DNA of 64,000 bases from Candidula unifasciata (taxonomy: Eukaryota > Mollusca > Gastropoda > Stylommatophora > Geomitridae). The translations under genes were made by a program, and so were the position numbers. The notes beneath the pieces were generated by a model. That model had not been told where the DNA came from. It did no database searches and saw only the letters and a list, made by a program, of their open reading frames with translations. The stretch's first letter is position 1. Every line of letters starts with the position of its first letter. The DNA lies in NCBI GenBank assembly GCA_905116865.2, contig CAJHNH020008079.1:172501-236500 (forward strand), read 5' to 3'. This document shows, piece after piece, positions 1-10,600 of this stretch.

Positions 1-520
1 TTGTCTGTGTTTTATCGTCTTTAATAGCCAACCTTCTTCAATATTCAGTTCCAGAAGTATGTATGCACTTGTTCTTTACTTTACCCATGATATTCTTAGA
101 ACCCGTCTATAACAGTTGTATTCAAAGGCATTTAAGTGCTGTTCACATTAATTAGCAAGTGTCCAGATCTCGCAGACCTATGTTGCAATGGGAAAGATGC
201 TTGCTCTTAAAAATCTAATGAGTATAGTTCTGTCTGTCCCACTCCATAATTTATTCAGTTTTGTCTTTGAAGAGCAATTGATAGTCGTCGCTTAATTTCT
301 TTCATTGTGTCACCATTGTTGGTAATCAATGGTCTAAGACATTCAAAATCTTCCACAACCTCAGATCTTTCTTCATTAACATATACTTCTTTCTCCATAG
401 TAGTAATGTCTGTATGTTTTATCTTTGTTTTTGCTATGTTCGGATATAAACTGTGATTTTCACTTTTTATAATAGAGGTTAAACAGCTGTATGATATTTT
501 CTATGCTGGCTGTGGGGACT
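1..520 (-). mobile_element. RTE-type non-LTR retrotransposon, reverse transcriptase C-terminal fragment (decayed)
   Basis: Read on the minus strand, about 1-400 gives the C-terminal part of a non-LTR reverse transcriptase: a segment resembling the YLGS-x-ITNDGD region (here ECLRPLITNNGD), then EIKRRLSIAL, RASIFPIAT, a Cys-x-x-WTL segment, and the tail RVLRISW followed by NIEEGWLLKTI. About 400-520 continues towards the catalytic region in shifted frames. Several in-frame stops interrupt the reading, and the fragment runs off the left edge of the window. The tail matches the layout of RTE/BovB-like endonuclease-reverse transcriptases from memory. It is non-functional here. The fragment at 2555-3115 is a related copy in the opposite orientation. 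Confidence 0.8.
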
Positions 521-584
521 ATCCTGTGGTAGTCTACACGTGTGTCTGAATCGTTTGAGTTGCCGCTAAGAGTGTCTGAAGGTA

Positions 585-665
585 AACTTCTTTGCAGGTG
601 GAATGGTTATTTCTCTTGTTGGGATTACCATCCAGACTGAGTTAGGTAATCCCAGGGTGGAAAAA
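585..665 (-). repeat. Short fragment of dispersed repeat family E
   Basis: The stretch around 615-655 matches by eye the sequences near 26280-26350 and 31000-31020, all sharing a core of the form GGNTNCCNTCCAGACTGAGnTTA. Family E has four apparent fragments in the window, all on the minus strand. Its identity is unknown; on the minus strand the best copy reads as a short open frame, so it may come from a retroelement protein. Confidence 0.4.
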
Positions 666-717
666 CCTTCAGGTAGCAGCTCTGAAGGGGAGAGACAAGC
701 AAGAATCTTAAAGAGAA

Positions 718-947
718 TTTCTTCTTCTTCTTCTTCTTCTTCTTCTTCTTGTTCTTCTTCTTCTTCTTCTTCTTTTTCTTCTTCTTTTTCTTCTTCTTCT
801 TCTTCTTCTTCTTCTTCTTCTTTTTCTTCTTCTTCTTCTTTTTCTTCTTCTTCTTCTTCTTCTTCTTCTTCTTCTTCTTCTTCTTCTTCTTCTTCTTCTT
901 CTTCTTCTTTTTCTTCTTCTTCTTCTTCTTCTTCTGCTTCTTCTTCG
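718..947 (+). repeat. (TTC)n microsatellite
   Basis: About 230 bp of almost pure TTC/CTT with scattered TTT interruptions. Poly-Ser, poly-Phe and poly-Arg frames here are artefacts of the trinucleotide. The tract is homopyrimidine on the plus strand. Confidence 0.98.
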
Positions 948-1497
948 GCGTTTATCCAAAGATGTGATTGTGTTGTGCCCGTTCACAACATGTTTGCGAT
1001 ATTCGTGCCTTTCAGCCGGGACATTTGACTTCTTCAAGCATTTATCGACCGGGTTAACCTTCCCCGGTGCAATATAAGAAAAGAAACTACAGATAAACTT
1101 TCGAAGAAAGTGAGAAAATAAGGGGAGGCAGACAATGGACAAATATACGTTGAAGGGGGAAAGAAGCCATCAGGTCTATTGTAAGGTAACAACATCTAGA
1201 ACATGAAGACCACTACATACTTGGATGAAGAAATCATCAATCTACGCCACGGGACAGATCATAACAAACCTAACATATATGCACGGGCTTTATCTAAATA
1301 GTTCGCTACTGTACCGCAGAACATATCATGCAAGGATGAAACTTGTACAGCCCTAATTTAAAAAAATAAAATAATACTGGTCTAGTTATTCAACAGTATA
1401 CTCAAAGTTCTATGGAAAATTAATAAAAAGGAACATCTGTTAAAAGTCAATTTTGTCGGAACTTGTCTCAGTGTGTATATCAAGGAAGCGATCACAA
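948..1497. other. No recognisable feature
   Basis: About 550 bp of mixed sequence between two trinucleotide tracts. No coding signature, structural RNA or repeat was recognised on either strand. Confidence 0.5.
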
Positions 1498-1880
1498 AAA
1501 GAAGAATAAGAAGAAGAAGAAAAAAAAAGAAGAAGAAGAAACATAAATAAAAAGAGAAGCAGCAGCAGCAAAAGAAAAAGAAAAAGAAGAAGAAGAAGAA
1601 AAAAGAAGAAGAAGAAGAAGAAGAAAAAGAACAAGAAGAACAAGAAGAAGAAGAAGAAGAAGAAGAAGAAGAAGAAAGAAGAAGAAACAGAAATAAAAAG
1701 AGAAGCAGCAGCAGCAAAAGAAAAAGAAGAAGAAGAAGAAGAAGAAGAAGAAGAAGAAGAAGAAGAAGAAGAAGAAGAAGAAGAAGAAGAAGAAGAAGAA
1801 GAAGAAGAAGAAGACGAAAAAGAAAAAGAACAAGAAGAAGAAAAAGAAAAACAACAAGAAAAAGAAGAAGACTACGAAGT
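1498..1880 (+). repeat. (GAA)n-rich purine tract
   Basis: About 380 bp of GAA with AAA, CAA and GCA interruptions. An internal duplication is visible: the CAGCAGCAGCAAAAGAAAAAG segment occurs near 1560 and again near 1705. It is oriented opposite to the (TTC)n tract at 718-947, so the two could pair as a long imperfect hairpin. Confidence 0.97.
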
Positions 1881-2554
1881 AGAAGCTTTTACCGGCCACA
1901 CAACAGCCAATAACAGATGGCGGTGTTTCACAGTGTCCTGGAGATGACATGTAAATTGTCTTTGTGTGTGTCAACAACGAAATAATATCATTGGATGATG
2001 TGGCGGCACTCGACACACTTTTATGGACTTGTTTAGACGACAGCCACTTTGTCAGATGTAAGTCTCTTGAGCAATAGACTGCACTTGAAACATCTACATC
2101 TGATGTCTACAATTGCTCACTAGTTAAGTAGATTTACTACCAAAGAGCTGTGAACACGCAATGAATAACAGGAAAAAAACCATTGTAAAGAGGATTGGCT
2201 GTGATGGGCTGAAATACTGCCAGAACGTCTCTTCTTTTGAATCCGCATTCAGTCTTTTTGCTCTTTTCTGAACTGACCTTGGCTGCCATGTCGCCCAGTC
2301 TGAGATGGGTACAAGGCAATCTTCTGCTACTTCGCGTTCTCAGGCTTTGACTCCGTTCGCGAGCCGAAATTATTGACTCCGTTCGCGTTTCACAGTGTCT
2401 GACTCCGTTCGCGAGCCGAAACATTTGCAACCCGAATAAATTTTCGCCATTAAAATGACTGCAGATCCAATGCATTCGTTCACCAGCCTCAGAAACATTG
2501 TTTTTGACATCGTATTTTTTCTGTGGTGTCCAACACCACAAAATGTAGATTATT
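1881..2554. other. Intergenic stretch with a small direct repeat
   Basis: Mostly featureless. At 2345-2425 the word TGACTCCGTTCGCG occurs three times with variable spacing, twice followed by AGCCGAAA, so a short degenerate tandem repeat is present. The minus-strand open frame over 2137-2541 has no recognisable domain and includes this repeat. Confidence 0.5.
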
Positions 2555-3115
2555 ATGAGACGAATGGGATTTCCAGCGCATTTAGTGCATTTAATTGAAA
2601 ATCTTTATCATGAACAACAAGCAGCCATCAGAGCAGCTGGTGAAACATCGCATTTGTTCGAGGTGCAAAAGGGAGTAAGGCAGGGGTGCATTCTCTCACC
2701 ATACCTATTCAATATATACGCAGAAAAAATAATGAGAAATGTCAAAAATGACCCGACCTGGGACAGTTATGATCCGCTTAAAACTGGTGGTAACCCTATT
2801 CCGGAACTTCGCCACGCAGATGACACAGTCCTCCTTTCGAAAGGTAATAGAAAATTTTATATTGTTTGTCCAAAAGCACAGTGAAGATCAAAATCTGTTC
2901 TTGAATTTAGAAACACGAAAATAGTCCTTAAGAAAGAGAATAGTGGCTTTTGAGCTGAAATGCTATAGAAAGATTCCCAGAGTGTCTTGGTCAAAGAAGA
3001 GGAGAAATACTGACATCTTGAAAGATCTGAACATCAAGGAAGATTGGCTAATAAACAGCATATTGTCTCAGAAGCTGAAATATTTTGGTCATATCAATGT
3101 GACAGTACTGATTAC
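2555..3115 (+). mobile_element. RTE-type non-LTR retrotransposon reverse transcriptase fragment (decayed)
   Basis: From 2555 the plus strand encodes the RT palm region: a start of the type MGFPAHLVHLIENLY, the conserved GVRQGCILSPYLFNIYAE block, and the catalytic box RHADD in place of YADD (near 2810-2825). The frame shifts after about 2840 and continues as NFILFVQKHSEDQN in the next frame. After about 2940 a C-terminal tail follows (CYRKIPRVSW, then NIKEDWLINSI and LKYFGH), so roughly 100 residues between palm and tail are missing. The GVRQGCILSP-LFN-YAE pattern is characteristic of the RTE/BovB group. Frameshift, internal deletion and a changed catalytic box mark it as dead. Confidence 0.88.
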
Positions 3116-3179
3116 AGTCACGTTTATCACAAGAAGGAAACAGAAGGAAAGAAACACACGGAGGAATAAGGAGGTATAG

Positions 3180-3670
3180 AGTCGCTTGAGATAAAGAGGG
3201 TCGCTAGTATAACAACCCTGAGGGCATTGACTCAAGAGTCGACAAAGACGTGGGTGCATGCCAAGCTTGTTCATGAACTGTTGCAGGCCAATATACTCGT
3301 AAATTAACAGAGGCAGGGCAACGAACAAAGGCAACGACACAAGATTTCCTGGGGATTTTCCATCCATATATGCAAAGTGGCTTGGAAAACCATCTTTGGC
3401 GGGAAAGAGAAAGGTTAATGGACCTAAGAAGACACAGGTTCATGAACTCAGGACAAAGGAGAGAGGTAGCATCAGGGATAAATACACTACTGTGAGCCCT
3501 GACAGAGACACTTGCACTGAGATCTCCGCCAACGAAGGATGCTGTGGGCATTCTGATCATGTCGCTACGATGGAGCTAAGTCCATACTTCTGTTTTGTGA
3601 CTTGCCAGATAATGCACGAAATATTGCTTCATGTTATGTGACATGGCAGTTTCTGTCATGGTGTGCCGGG
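3180..3670. other. No recognisable feature
   Basis: Open frames on both strands exist here but show no domain that I recognise, no compositional shift and no flanking signals. A word GTTCATGAACT recurs near 3265 and 3440, possibly by chance. Confidence 0.4.
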
Positions 3671-3671
3671 T

Positions 3672-3875
3672 TGGCTAAATAGGCTAGATGGTCTTTGGAC
3701 TGCAATCAGCTATAGTTAGATGGTATCTAGACTGCAATCAGCAGTATGGCTAGATGGTAGTCGGTATTTGGCTATTGGTTTGCTGGTCTTTGGACTGCAA
3801 TCAGCAGTACGGTTAGATGGTAGTCGGTATTTGGCATTAGCGTAGATGGCTAGATTGTAATTGTTATTTGGCTTA
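3672..3875 (+). repeat. Degenerate tandem repeat
   Basis: Repeated blocks of the form CTAGATGGT...GGACTGCAATCAGCAGTA...GGTAGTCGGTATTTGG recur about four times with variable length and missing parts. The unit is too eroded for a fixed period. Confidence 0.7.
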
Positions 3876-4379
3876 TTATTTGTAAAGCAATGAAGGATAT
3901 TCTAGGCGTTATTTGCTAGTTTATCGTTGAGTGGATTCTGCTGTCAGTTGCTGAGTCTTATAGTGTGAGGACGTTCTGTTTATAACATAATATAACATCT
4001 GTTAGTTGTGTAACATGAGATAGACGACTTTGTAATGCTGTTTCTTAATAAACATGATTGTTAGTTGTTATTCTTTAATTCAATCGTTAGTTTGTTGAGT
4101 ATAGGAGTGGTACTATTATTGTTAGTCTCTGTAGTCTTTATACCACCACCACTCCACTCTATATCTACTCTCTCTCCTTCATAAGACCTCCACTGACTAT
4201 TACCTGATCGTTTGGGGTGTAGACTCATTACTACACTCTCCACACAGGAGAACCTATTGTCCTCTTATACATCCTTTAACTATTATTTCTTCTCGTCTGT
4301 CTCTCTCTACTTTTATATCTTCTCTTCTTCTTCTATCCCCTCTTTAAAATGTACACATCTCCCACACTGTGACATCAAG

Positions 4380-4580
4380 CACCACGACGGATTGAAAAAA
4401 TTATAGCAGAACGCATGATACCAGGAAGGAGAGGCAGGGGCCGACCGACACGATAATGGGAACAGGATATAAGTGACTCCTTGAGTATGAAAGTACATGA
4501 GGCGGAAGAACTGGCGAGAGACTGAGTTTCTTTCAGGCAGACTGTGATGAGAACGACGTTCTGCAAAGGACCTGCTACAT
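4380..4580 (+). mobile_element. Non-LTR retrotransposon reverse transcriptase C-terminal tail (decayed)
   Basis: On the plus strand the reading GRRGRGRPTR, a stop, then WEQDISDSLSMKVHEAEELA followed by a stop and SFRQTVMRTT matches the basic GKRxRGRPxxxW tail typical of animal non-LTR reverse transcriptases. The two in-frame stops show decay. Nothing upstream (3876-4380) could be assigned to the same element. Confidence 0.75.
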
Positions 4581-4694
4581 GATAATGATTTTTTCTTCTT
4601 CTTTTAATAGCATCCATAAAAAAGGGGGCCAAAACAAAAACATAAAGTTTACGTGACAGGTGAACAGATTCAATAGCGTTGCATTCATTTCAAT

Positions 4695-4775
4695 GGGGGG
4701 GGGGGGGAGAACTTGTTCCAGAGAACTCTTCCTGCCCTGAGGCCGCGAGTCATTCCAGCAGTGAGAAAAGAAGAT

Positions 4776-4821
<46 letters not shown>

Positions 4822-4860
4822 TTACATACATACATACACGCACAAACACACAGAGTATAA
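4695..4860 (+). repeat. Poly(G), (TA)n and (CATA)n low-complexity cluster
   Basis: G13 at 4695-4707, (TA)n at 4780-4820, then a (CATA)-type run and CA-rich sequence to about 4860. Confidence 0.95.
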
Positions 4861-5087
4861 CTTACCGTTTGTGGTCGATAAGTGCTGGCACTGGTAGATG
4901 GTAGAGGAGAGGAGGATGACTGCTCTTTCGGAGAGTCGTGTACCATAATAACATCGAGCGTATGCATTTCTGATGTTTGTCTTTCTTTCGTTTTTCTCCT
5001 GGGATTACATCGCTGGCTCTGCGGCTGGTTTAGTTATAATTTCCTTCTTTGTTTCCACTGCAATAATACGCTTAGGCTTTCTTAACA

Positions 5088-5166
5088 CTTTTCAACAACA
5101 ACAACAAACAATTTTCAGAGCTATAATGAGGGTTAACTGGAGGGAAAACAACAACAACAACAACAA
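5088..5166 (+). repeat. (CAA)n short tracts
   Basis: Two short CAA/ACA runs, at about 5092-5110 and 5147-5166. Sequence on either side to 5845 is otherwise featureless, except for a short GGGAAGTAAAGGCGGC word near 5402 that resembles the SINE G body. Confidence 0.8.
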
Positions 5167-5845
5167 AATTGTGTCAAGAACAAAGCAATGACATACAACA
5201 TTCACAGCAGACAACCTGAGTACAAATGATGATATGTGTGTGGCAAAAAGACAACGCGAGAAATTTTTTTTTTCTTTTAGCATTGTTCCCAAGTCGATTC
5301 AAAATTTGTATGAATATTGTGTTTGTGGGCTGATTTGTTTGTGACAGCAGGCGTTCATGATCCAAAGTATCACTGTACATTCATTTTATTAGAACGATAC
5401 AGGGAAGTAAAGGCGGCGGCGCGAACTTGACCTTGTCACTCACCAGTGCTGAGTAGTAAATAAAAACATTAGTGTTGCATGCATGATATGGCCTATTCGC
5501 CACCACTGGCTTAAAAAGGTTCAACTTCACGCTGTCTGCGTTTACTTCCAAAGACTTTCCCTCCTACCCATTTTAGGTTAGATTGATTCTGGAGAGAAGA
5601 AATCAAATCAGGGACGATCTGAGCAAAATTCGTTTCTGCGAGAATTCATACCCGTTCTGGGTCCATATCGCTGGAGTAGAAGTGTTGACTGACTTCTGAC
5701 AATAGCAGATGTCACCGAAGTGATTCTGTTTCACTCTAAGATAATAACAATGATAAAAGGGTTTGCTAAAGTAGGATGTCTTGGGTCGCAACTTGTAGAA
5801 TCACAGCTTCGCCGTAAACTGCAGTACAGCGTTGTCAACAGCCAT

Positions 5846-6742
5846 TTAACGCTTTTCGGACGTTTAGCCAGTATACTGGCGCTCAAATCTATCCATTAAA
5901 GCCAGTTTACTGGCTCGTGATAGAGACACTCTAATTTTGTTCCGTTTGTAGGGTAAACGAACTTTTATGAACAAGTTTTTTTAACAATTAGGATTAACAA
6001 CAGGATGTACTTTCATTTGCGATGTTCATCGAGGTCGATGCATTATTTTGTGATAAAATTTTTTTTTTTTTAGATGGGATACAATTTTTACGTGATTTTT
6101 CTATACTAAATGATAAGGGAAAACGTCTAGAACTGTCCATACTGCTCTATCGTTGATGAATCCCTGCCAGATGATGACAACAGTCTTGATATTATGACTG
6201 ATATCTAAGGGACACATCTACTAGCGATAATTTAGTTTAGGATATGAAAATTTCACAAAATATTTCAATTAGATCAATGTTTCGATCAGCTGTTTTTCCG
6301 ATTTTTGGTTGTTGTGAAAATTGACATGTCATACAAAAATGATTATAATATCCAAAACATTTAATTTAATTGTTTCAAATAAAGACTAGCTAATACATAA
6401 TTGAACAGAGAAGGCATGTGTATTCTTAGAATTGGATAGCAGTGTTGTTGAACCAGTAAAAAATAAGGTTAGCACACAATTATTTATGTTTAAAATTGTC
6501 CTTTGTGTCTAACATCCTTTAATTATGTGTGATTTTAATAATATTTTGATGTTACACTGACATTTAAGTAGTTTAAATTTATTCTGCACTCATTTATCTT
6601 TAATTTGATATATTATAGCTCCCGATACAGCCCATACGTTTTCTTCAGGAAGGTTTTAGCTTTGCCGTGTTGCACTTACAAAATTCCGCTTAAAATTAAT
6701 GCTGTCCAAACCCCAGAAAAAATGCCGTCCTAAAAGAGTTAA
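5846..6742. mobile_element. piggyBac-like non-autonomous element between TTAA sites
   Basis: Both ends carry TTAA (5846-5849 and 6739-6742) followed inward by matching terminal inverted repeats: the left end reads TTAACGCTTTTCGGACG and the right end, on the opposite strand, TTAACTCTTTTAGGACG, 15 of 17 positions identical. A TTAA target duplication with short CNCTTT-type inverted ends is characteristic of piggyBac. Just inside the left end a small palindrome GCCAGTATACTGGC is followed about 35 bp later by the near copy GCCAGTTTACTGGC. The 897-bp span has no transposase that I can read; a short minus-strand frame at 6656-6919 overlaps the right end and contains several Cys residues but no clear domain. 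It contains a G13 run (6809-6821) just outside the right end. Boundaries are firm if the inverted repeat is real. Confidence 0.7.
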
Positions 6743-7490
6743 AGGGCAAACGCAAAATAAGAAATAGATTTCATCTTGTAAAAACTGAGTTTTTAGAAAG
6801 GGCCGGGAGGGGGGGGGGGGGAGACGACAGACATAAGTTTTGTGCACTTGACATGCTTTACATGCCGGCTTGTAAAAGCCACAACATAAATACAGCTTCT
6901 TCTCATCCGCACAGAACACTTAAAGTACAGATTTAATGTGTTACATTAAATCGACAGAGAACAACACTTTGTTGCCATGGAAACTACAAACCCTAGCTAA
7001 TTAAATAACTGATTATTCTTTTCTTCATTCTGAGTCCCCACACCCTCCCACTTTTTTTTTCGTGCTACGACCTGAAGGTCAGAGATCTTTGGATTCTAAT
7101 ATGTAACTCTTTATGGCAGCCTAACAGTGAAAATCTGAGACGCCCCTTTCATCGTCCACATAGGTTATAATTTGAGCATCCGTACAGAACGCGCCAACTC
7201 GGTGTAACCTACAGGCTAGAGAACTGAACAACAGAAGGAGCAAATCTCACAACTCCAACTCAACTGTATGTTAGGGCACCCCCACAGGCAACCGACAGTC
7301 CAGTTTGGGCGGAGGGAGTGTGCGGTGATTTTTATTATTAATGCAAAGAGTGTTTACAGAACTGTTCAGGTGTGGCCGAATAGGGCTTTTAAAACGAACT
7401 GCAGGTAATGAACGTTGATGTTCCTCTGCTTTGAGTGACTAGTCAGATATGAAGTTTGTATAAACTGACTATCGTGGTTTGCCGTTACAC
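6743..7490. other. No recognisable feature
   Basis: Mixed sequence with a G13 run at 6809-6821. No gene, RNA or repeat recognised. Confidence 0.4.
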
Positions 7491-7676
7491 CTGTTGACTC
7501 TCAACCTTCCTAATGCTGCCGCGACCCTTTAAGTTCCCTCATGTTGTGCCGATCCCCCTAAAATTATTTTCCTTCATAACTTCAATAAATATGTGTTTTC
7601 CCATGGTCTTAGGCGACGCCTATGAAAGGGTCGTTCTACCCAAAAAAGGTGGCGATCAGCAGGTTTAAAACAGCTG
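7491..7676 (-). mobile_element. SPIN/URR1-like hAT miniature element
   Basis: The stretch has the order of words I know from vertebrate SPIN/URR1 non-autonomous hAT elements: CTCAACCTTCCTAATGCTG, a GCGACCCTTTAA block, CTCATGTTGTG, AATTATTTTCCTTCATAACTTC, GTGTTTTCCCATGGTCTTAG, GAAAGGGTCGTTC, and a right end CAGGTTTAAAACAGCTG. Possible 8-bp flanks (7483-7490 and 7677-7684) agree at 5 of 8 positions, consistent with an old insertion. It is oriented opposite to the copy at 53638-53858 and has no coding capacity. Confidence 0.85.
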
Positions 7677-8590
7677 GGTTTGACTATGGGACACAGCCGT
7701 CAGCACCGCTTCAAAGTTTGGAGTTCTATATTGCAAACAGGGGTGCAGTATGAGGGGTGAGGGAAGAGAAAACTCAGTGCCCTATAACAAGCATGTTCTA
7801 AAATGAAACCAATCTAACTACTGGAATCGCATGTTATGTGATAAAAGGCGCAGATATCGAAGATTGGATTAAAACACAACAAAACGAGTCGACCGCTCTT
7901 TTAGGGGCGAATAGAGATGATATAGAAGAAGACGAAGAAAAAGAAGAAGAAGAAGAAGATAGAGAAGAAGGTGAGAAAGAAAAAGAAGAACCGAATAATA
8001 AAATCCCATGTGGATTAAAAACAGTGGCTGAATGTAACCGTCAGGTGCCCTAATGTAATTGTGCTATATAGTTGATTGTGGTTTCTGGAAATCTTATCCG
8101 CTGGATTTTCCTCGAAAACTTTCTTTAAGTGACTGGGTTTTCAGTATGCAATCCTAGAAGGCAAAACATTAAAGAACAATAATATAATAAAGCAAAATCA
8201 CAGAGCTGCAGGTTGAACGGGTATCTGGGTTTACCCTGTGTTGGTTTGTCATCTGGACCCAGATTTTGTAATTTGAAGGTGCCAAAACATTCGGTAACAG
8301 CCCGGGATGCAAAAATATTCGGTCAGTCAGTCAGTCGGCAGCTGACGGCGACAGCACCTGGCACTTCCTGTTTCAGTCCTGCGAAGAAGACAAGATTGTT
8401 GCTTGTCCGAAACATTTGATTATTTCTTTTCATAACACCTACAATAGGTCGTTCAGCAAGTACGTACGGTGAGATAAGTCGGGTAAGTTATCAGTCTGAT
8501 TGTACAAAAACATTATGTTGTTTGTTATACATTTTAATTTTGGACCCAGAGAAACAATTTCATGTCACATATTTTTTGGCGGTAATGTTG
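7677..8590. other. Mostly featureless, with a short GAA-rich tract
   Basis: A purine-rich run at about 7924-7990 gives an acidic Glu-rich frame (7838-8053) that has the look of low complexity, not a gene. GTCA repeats occur near 8320-8340. Nothing else was recognised. Confidence 0.4.
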
Positions 8591-8591
8591 A

Positions 8592-8700
8592 TTGTTTCAG
8601 TAGGAGCCGCGGTGGTGACCCCGACGCTTGGTTGCCGACCCAGAGGTCTTCATCGTCAGTTTTTGTTTTTAAACTGACCTGTACTCCAGGTATCTTGGAT
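8592..8700 (+). mobile_element. Possible diverged tRNA-derived SINE head
   Basis: GAGCCGCGGTGGTGA near 8602 resembles the head of the SINE at 51350 (GAGCCGCCGTGGTGAAGCGG), and a T-rich run followed by CTGACCT about 75 bp later fits the same layout. The box B region is too eroded to recognise, so this is tentative. Confidence 0.3.
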
Positions 8701-8954
8701 CATGGTCACCGGAACCCGGGGCTGCGGCACCCTGTCCCGCCTTCCAGTATTTTGGGACTAGGGACTATGCCTCTACCGTAATAATGTTTAGGTGAGTTGA
8801 GCGGCGCCCATCCTTCTCCGGGAAATTTAAAAGGGAACTGAATTGCCCCCCTAACCATTTATAAGATTTCTCTTTTTAATTATTTCATTTTATTTCAGAA
8901 ATATTTACCCTATTATTCATCACATACTTTTTGATTTTAATGATGGTAATAATT

Positions 8955-9080
8955 AGTGTGCTCTTACACAAGCCATAAGCCCCTTAGGCCACCACACCCT
9001 ATAGTAAGAGGGTTAGAGCCTCCCATATTTTCTTTGTGTCGGCTCCCTTTGACAGGCTGGGAGTTGCAGTAACTTCACTC
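8955..9080 (+). repeat. Dispersed repeat family F fragment
   Basis: The segment with AGCCCCTTAGGCC, GCCTCCC and TTTGTGTCGGCTCCCT followed by GGGAGTTG resembles 32105-32190 and, more briefly, 59130-59170. The shared order of words suggests a SINE-like dispersed repeat; no box A/B promoter was recognised. Confidence 0.45.
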
Positions 9081-9225
9081 AGTGAGATAACTAACTTGAA
9101 AGGTGCTGCATTCAAATCCATCTGACAACACTGTTAGTTAGAAATGTCTTCTGAAGGAGTCTAACCTCTTAAATTCATTGGTCTTAGAGTAGTGCAGGAT
9201 AGTAGACTGGATGTCTAGCCTTCAC

Positions 9226-9576
9226 AGATGAGTACAACACATTGAATACTGTGTTTGGGATACAGATGAGTACAACACATTAAATACTGTGTTTGGTATA
9301 CAGATGAGTACAACACATTGAATACTGTGTTTGTGATACAGATGAGTACAACACATTGAATACTGTGTTTGGTATACAGATGAGTACAACACGTTGAATA
9401 CTGTGTTTGGTATACAGATGAGTACAACACATTGAATACTGTATTTGGAATACAGATGAGTACAACACATTGAATACTGTGTTTGGTATACAGATGAGTA
9501 CAACACATTGAATACTGTGTTTGGTATACAGATGAGTACAACACATTGAATATTGTATTTGGAATACAGATGTGCT
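9226..9576 (+). repeat. 38-bp minisatellite, about 9 copies
   Basis: The unit begins CAGATGAGTACAACACATTG and continues AATACTGTGTTTGGTATA. Copies differ by a few substitutions (GGAATA or GTGATA for GGTATA, ACG for ACA). As 38 is not a multiple of three, one minus-strand frame reads through all three phases of the unit, and all three minus frames are open; this explains the long Cys/Tyr/His-rich frames here. Confidence 0.97.
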
Positions 9577-9699
9577 AAACCCTAACTGGTGGTGCACTGT
9601 ACGAGGGCCAGGACTAATTCTGGGCAAGACTTTTCTGCACCTCTCCGCGGTCATCCTAGAAATAGGTTCCCAGCTAGAGGCTTGGCCAGCAAATGAATT

Positions 9700-9790
9700 A
9701 TGTACCAGCATCATAGCACTCCAGACATTCCCATAAGCGCTGTGTACCTATTTTCAGCAGCCAGTGCAGAATTCCAGATAGGGTTGATGT
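9700..9790 (-). mobile_element. Tail of RNase H-encoding non-LTR retrotransposon (fragment)
   Basis: On the minus strand the reading SGILHWLLKIGTQRLWECLE followed by CYDAGT matches the tail that follows the RNase H domain in the copy at 27030-27745 ([16 protein letters not shown]). It shows only the last 30 or so residues. Further copies lie at 16375-16760 and 45880-46340. A family C repeat follows directly at higher coordinates. Confidence 0.75.
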
Positions 9791-9985
9791 TTTGTTTGAA
9801 CTTGCAGTGTATCTGCCTAAGACGCAAGTAATCAACATTCTGCACACAAATAAGCTTGATCTGTGGAATGGATGTGCATGCAAAACTCAAGTCTTGGAAC
9901 CAGGCCTGAGTCCAAAAATAATCAAGACTTTACACCAGAGTTTACAGCTGGGGAAAGTGAGGTAGAAAGAAGTATACGTTGTCTG
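9790..9985 (+). repeat. Dispersed repeat family C fragment
   Basis: Shares with 22440-22690 and 24725-25000 the ordered words ATCTGCCTAAGACG, TCTGCACACAAATAAGC, GATCTGTGGAATGGATGTGC and AGTTTACAGC. Other fragments lie at 19375-19600 and 35870-36130 (minus) and near 20400-20500. Family C looks like a non-coding retroelement or SINE; its class is not known to me. Confidence 0.6.
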
Positions 9986-10139
9986 CATTTACATTGTATC
10001 TACTGTTAAGAATAATAAAATTAGGCACTACAGCTGGCGAGTCTAATTTCAGAATATACGTATAATGGATTTTGTGTGCTGAACTGAGCTTGCCTTAGGG
10101 GGGTGTCACAGCACAGAAGGTGCAATAAAGGTGAACCTT

Positions 10140-10560
10140 GAGTCTGGTCAAGCTATCAACCAAAAAGTCATTCAGTCTGTACCATGCAAACTAGTTACTC
10201 TGCCACTTAACCAGTCAGTTAGTTATTAGCCAATAGTCATTCAGTTGGTCAATCAGTAGATCACCCAGTCAGTTAACAGTGATTGAATAAACCAGTCAAC
10301 TACACAGTCACTTGTATCTAATCCCCCAGCCAGTCAAAGGCAACATCAATGAATGAACCAATCAACCAAGCAGTCAGTCAGTTTGCCAGACAGCCAGTCA
10401 TTCAGTCAATCTTGTCTGCCAGTCAAACAATCATTCATTTAGCAACCAAGAATCAGTCAATTAATACTAAATAATCATGAATAAACACTCAACTAAGAAG
10501 TCACTCAATCTATCGCCAACCAGACATTCAATCAGTCAGTTCAACATCCAAGAATTAGCC
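10140..10560 (+). repeat. CAGTCA/CATTCAGTC-rich degenerate simple repeat
   Basis: About 400 bp in which CAGTCA, CAATCA and CATTCAGT words recur every 8-20 bases without a fixed period. It is low-complexity DNA, probably an eroded short tandem repeat. Confidence 0.75.
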
Positions 10561-10600
10561 AGTTTTATTAATTAATTTTAAATGGCCCCCAAACAAAATG

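Noticed and set aside
603..1028. Poly-Ser, poly-Phe and poly-Arg frames
   Set aside because: Fully explained by the TTC trinucleotide tract; the same applies to frames at 1382-2016, 28376-28795, 49936-50312 and 58199-58735.
9226..9576. CRISPR-like array
   Set aside because: Repeats are contiguous without unique spacers; the same holds for the other minisatellites.
9215..9714. Cys/Tyr/His-rich minus-strand frames as a secreted peptide
   Set aside because: A 38-bp repeat read in rotating phase; all three minus frames are open.
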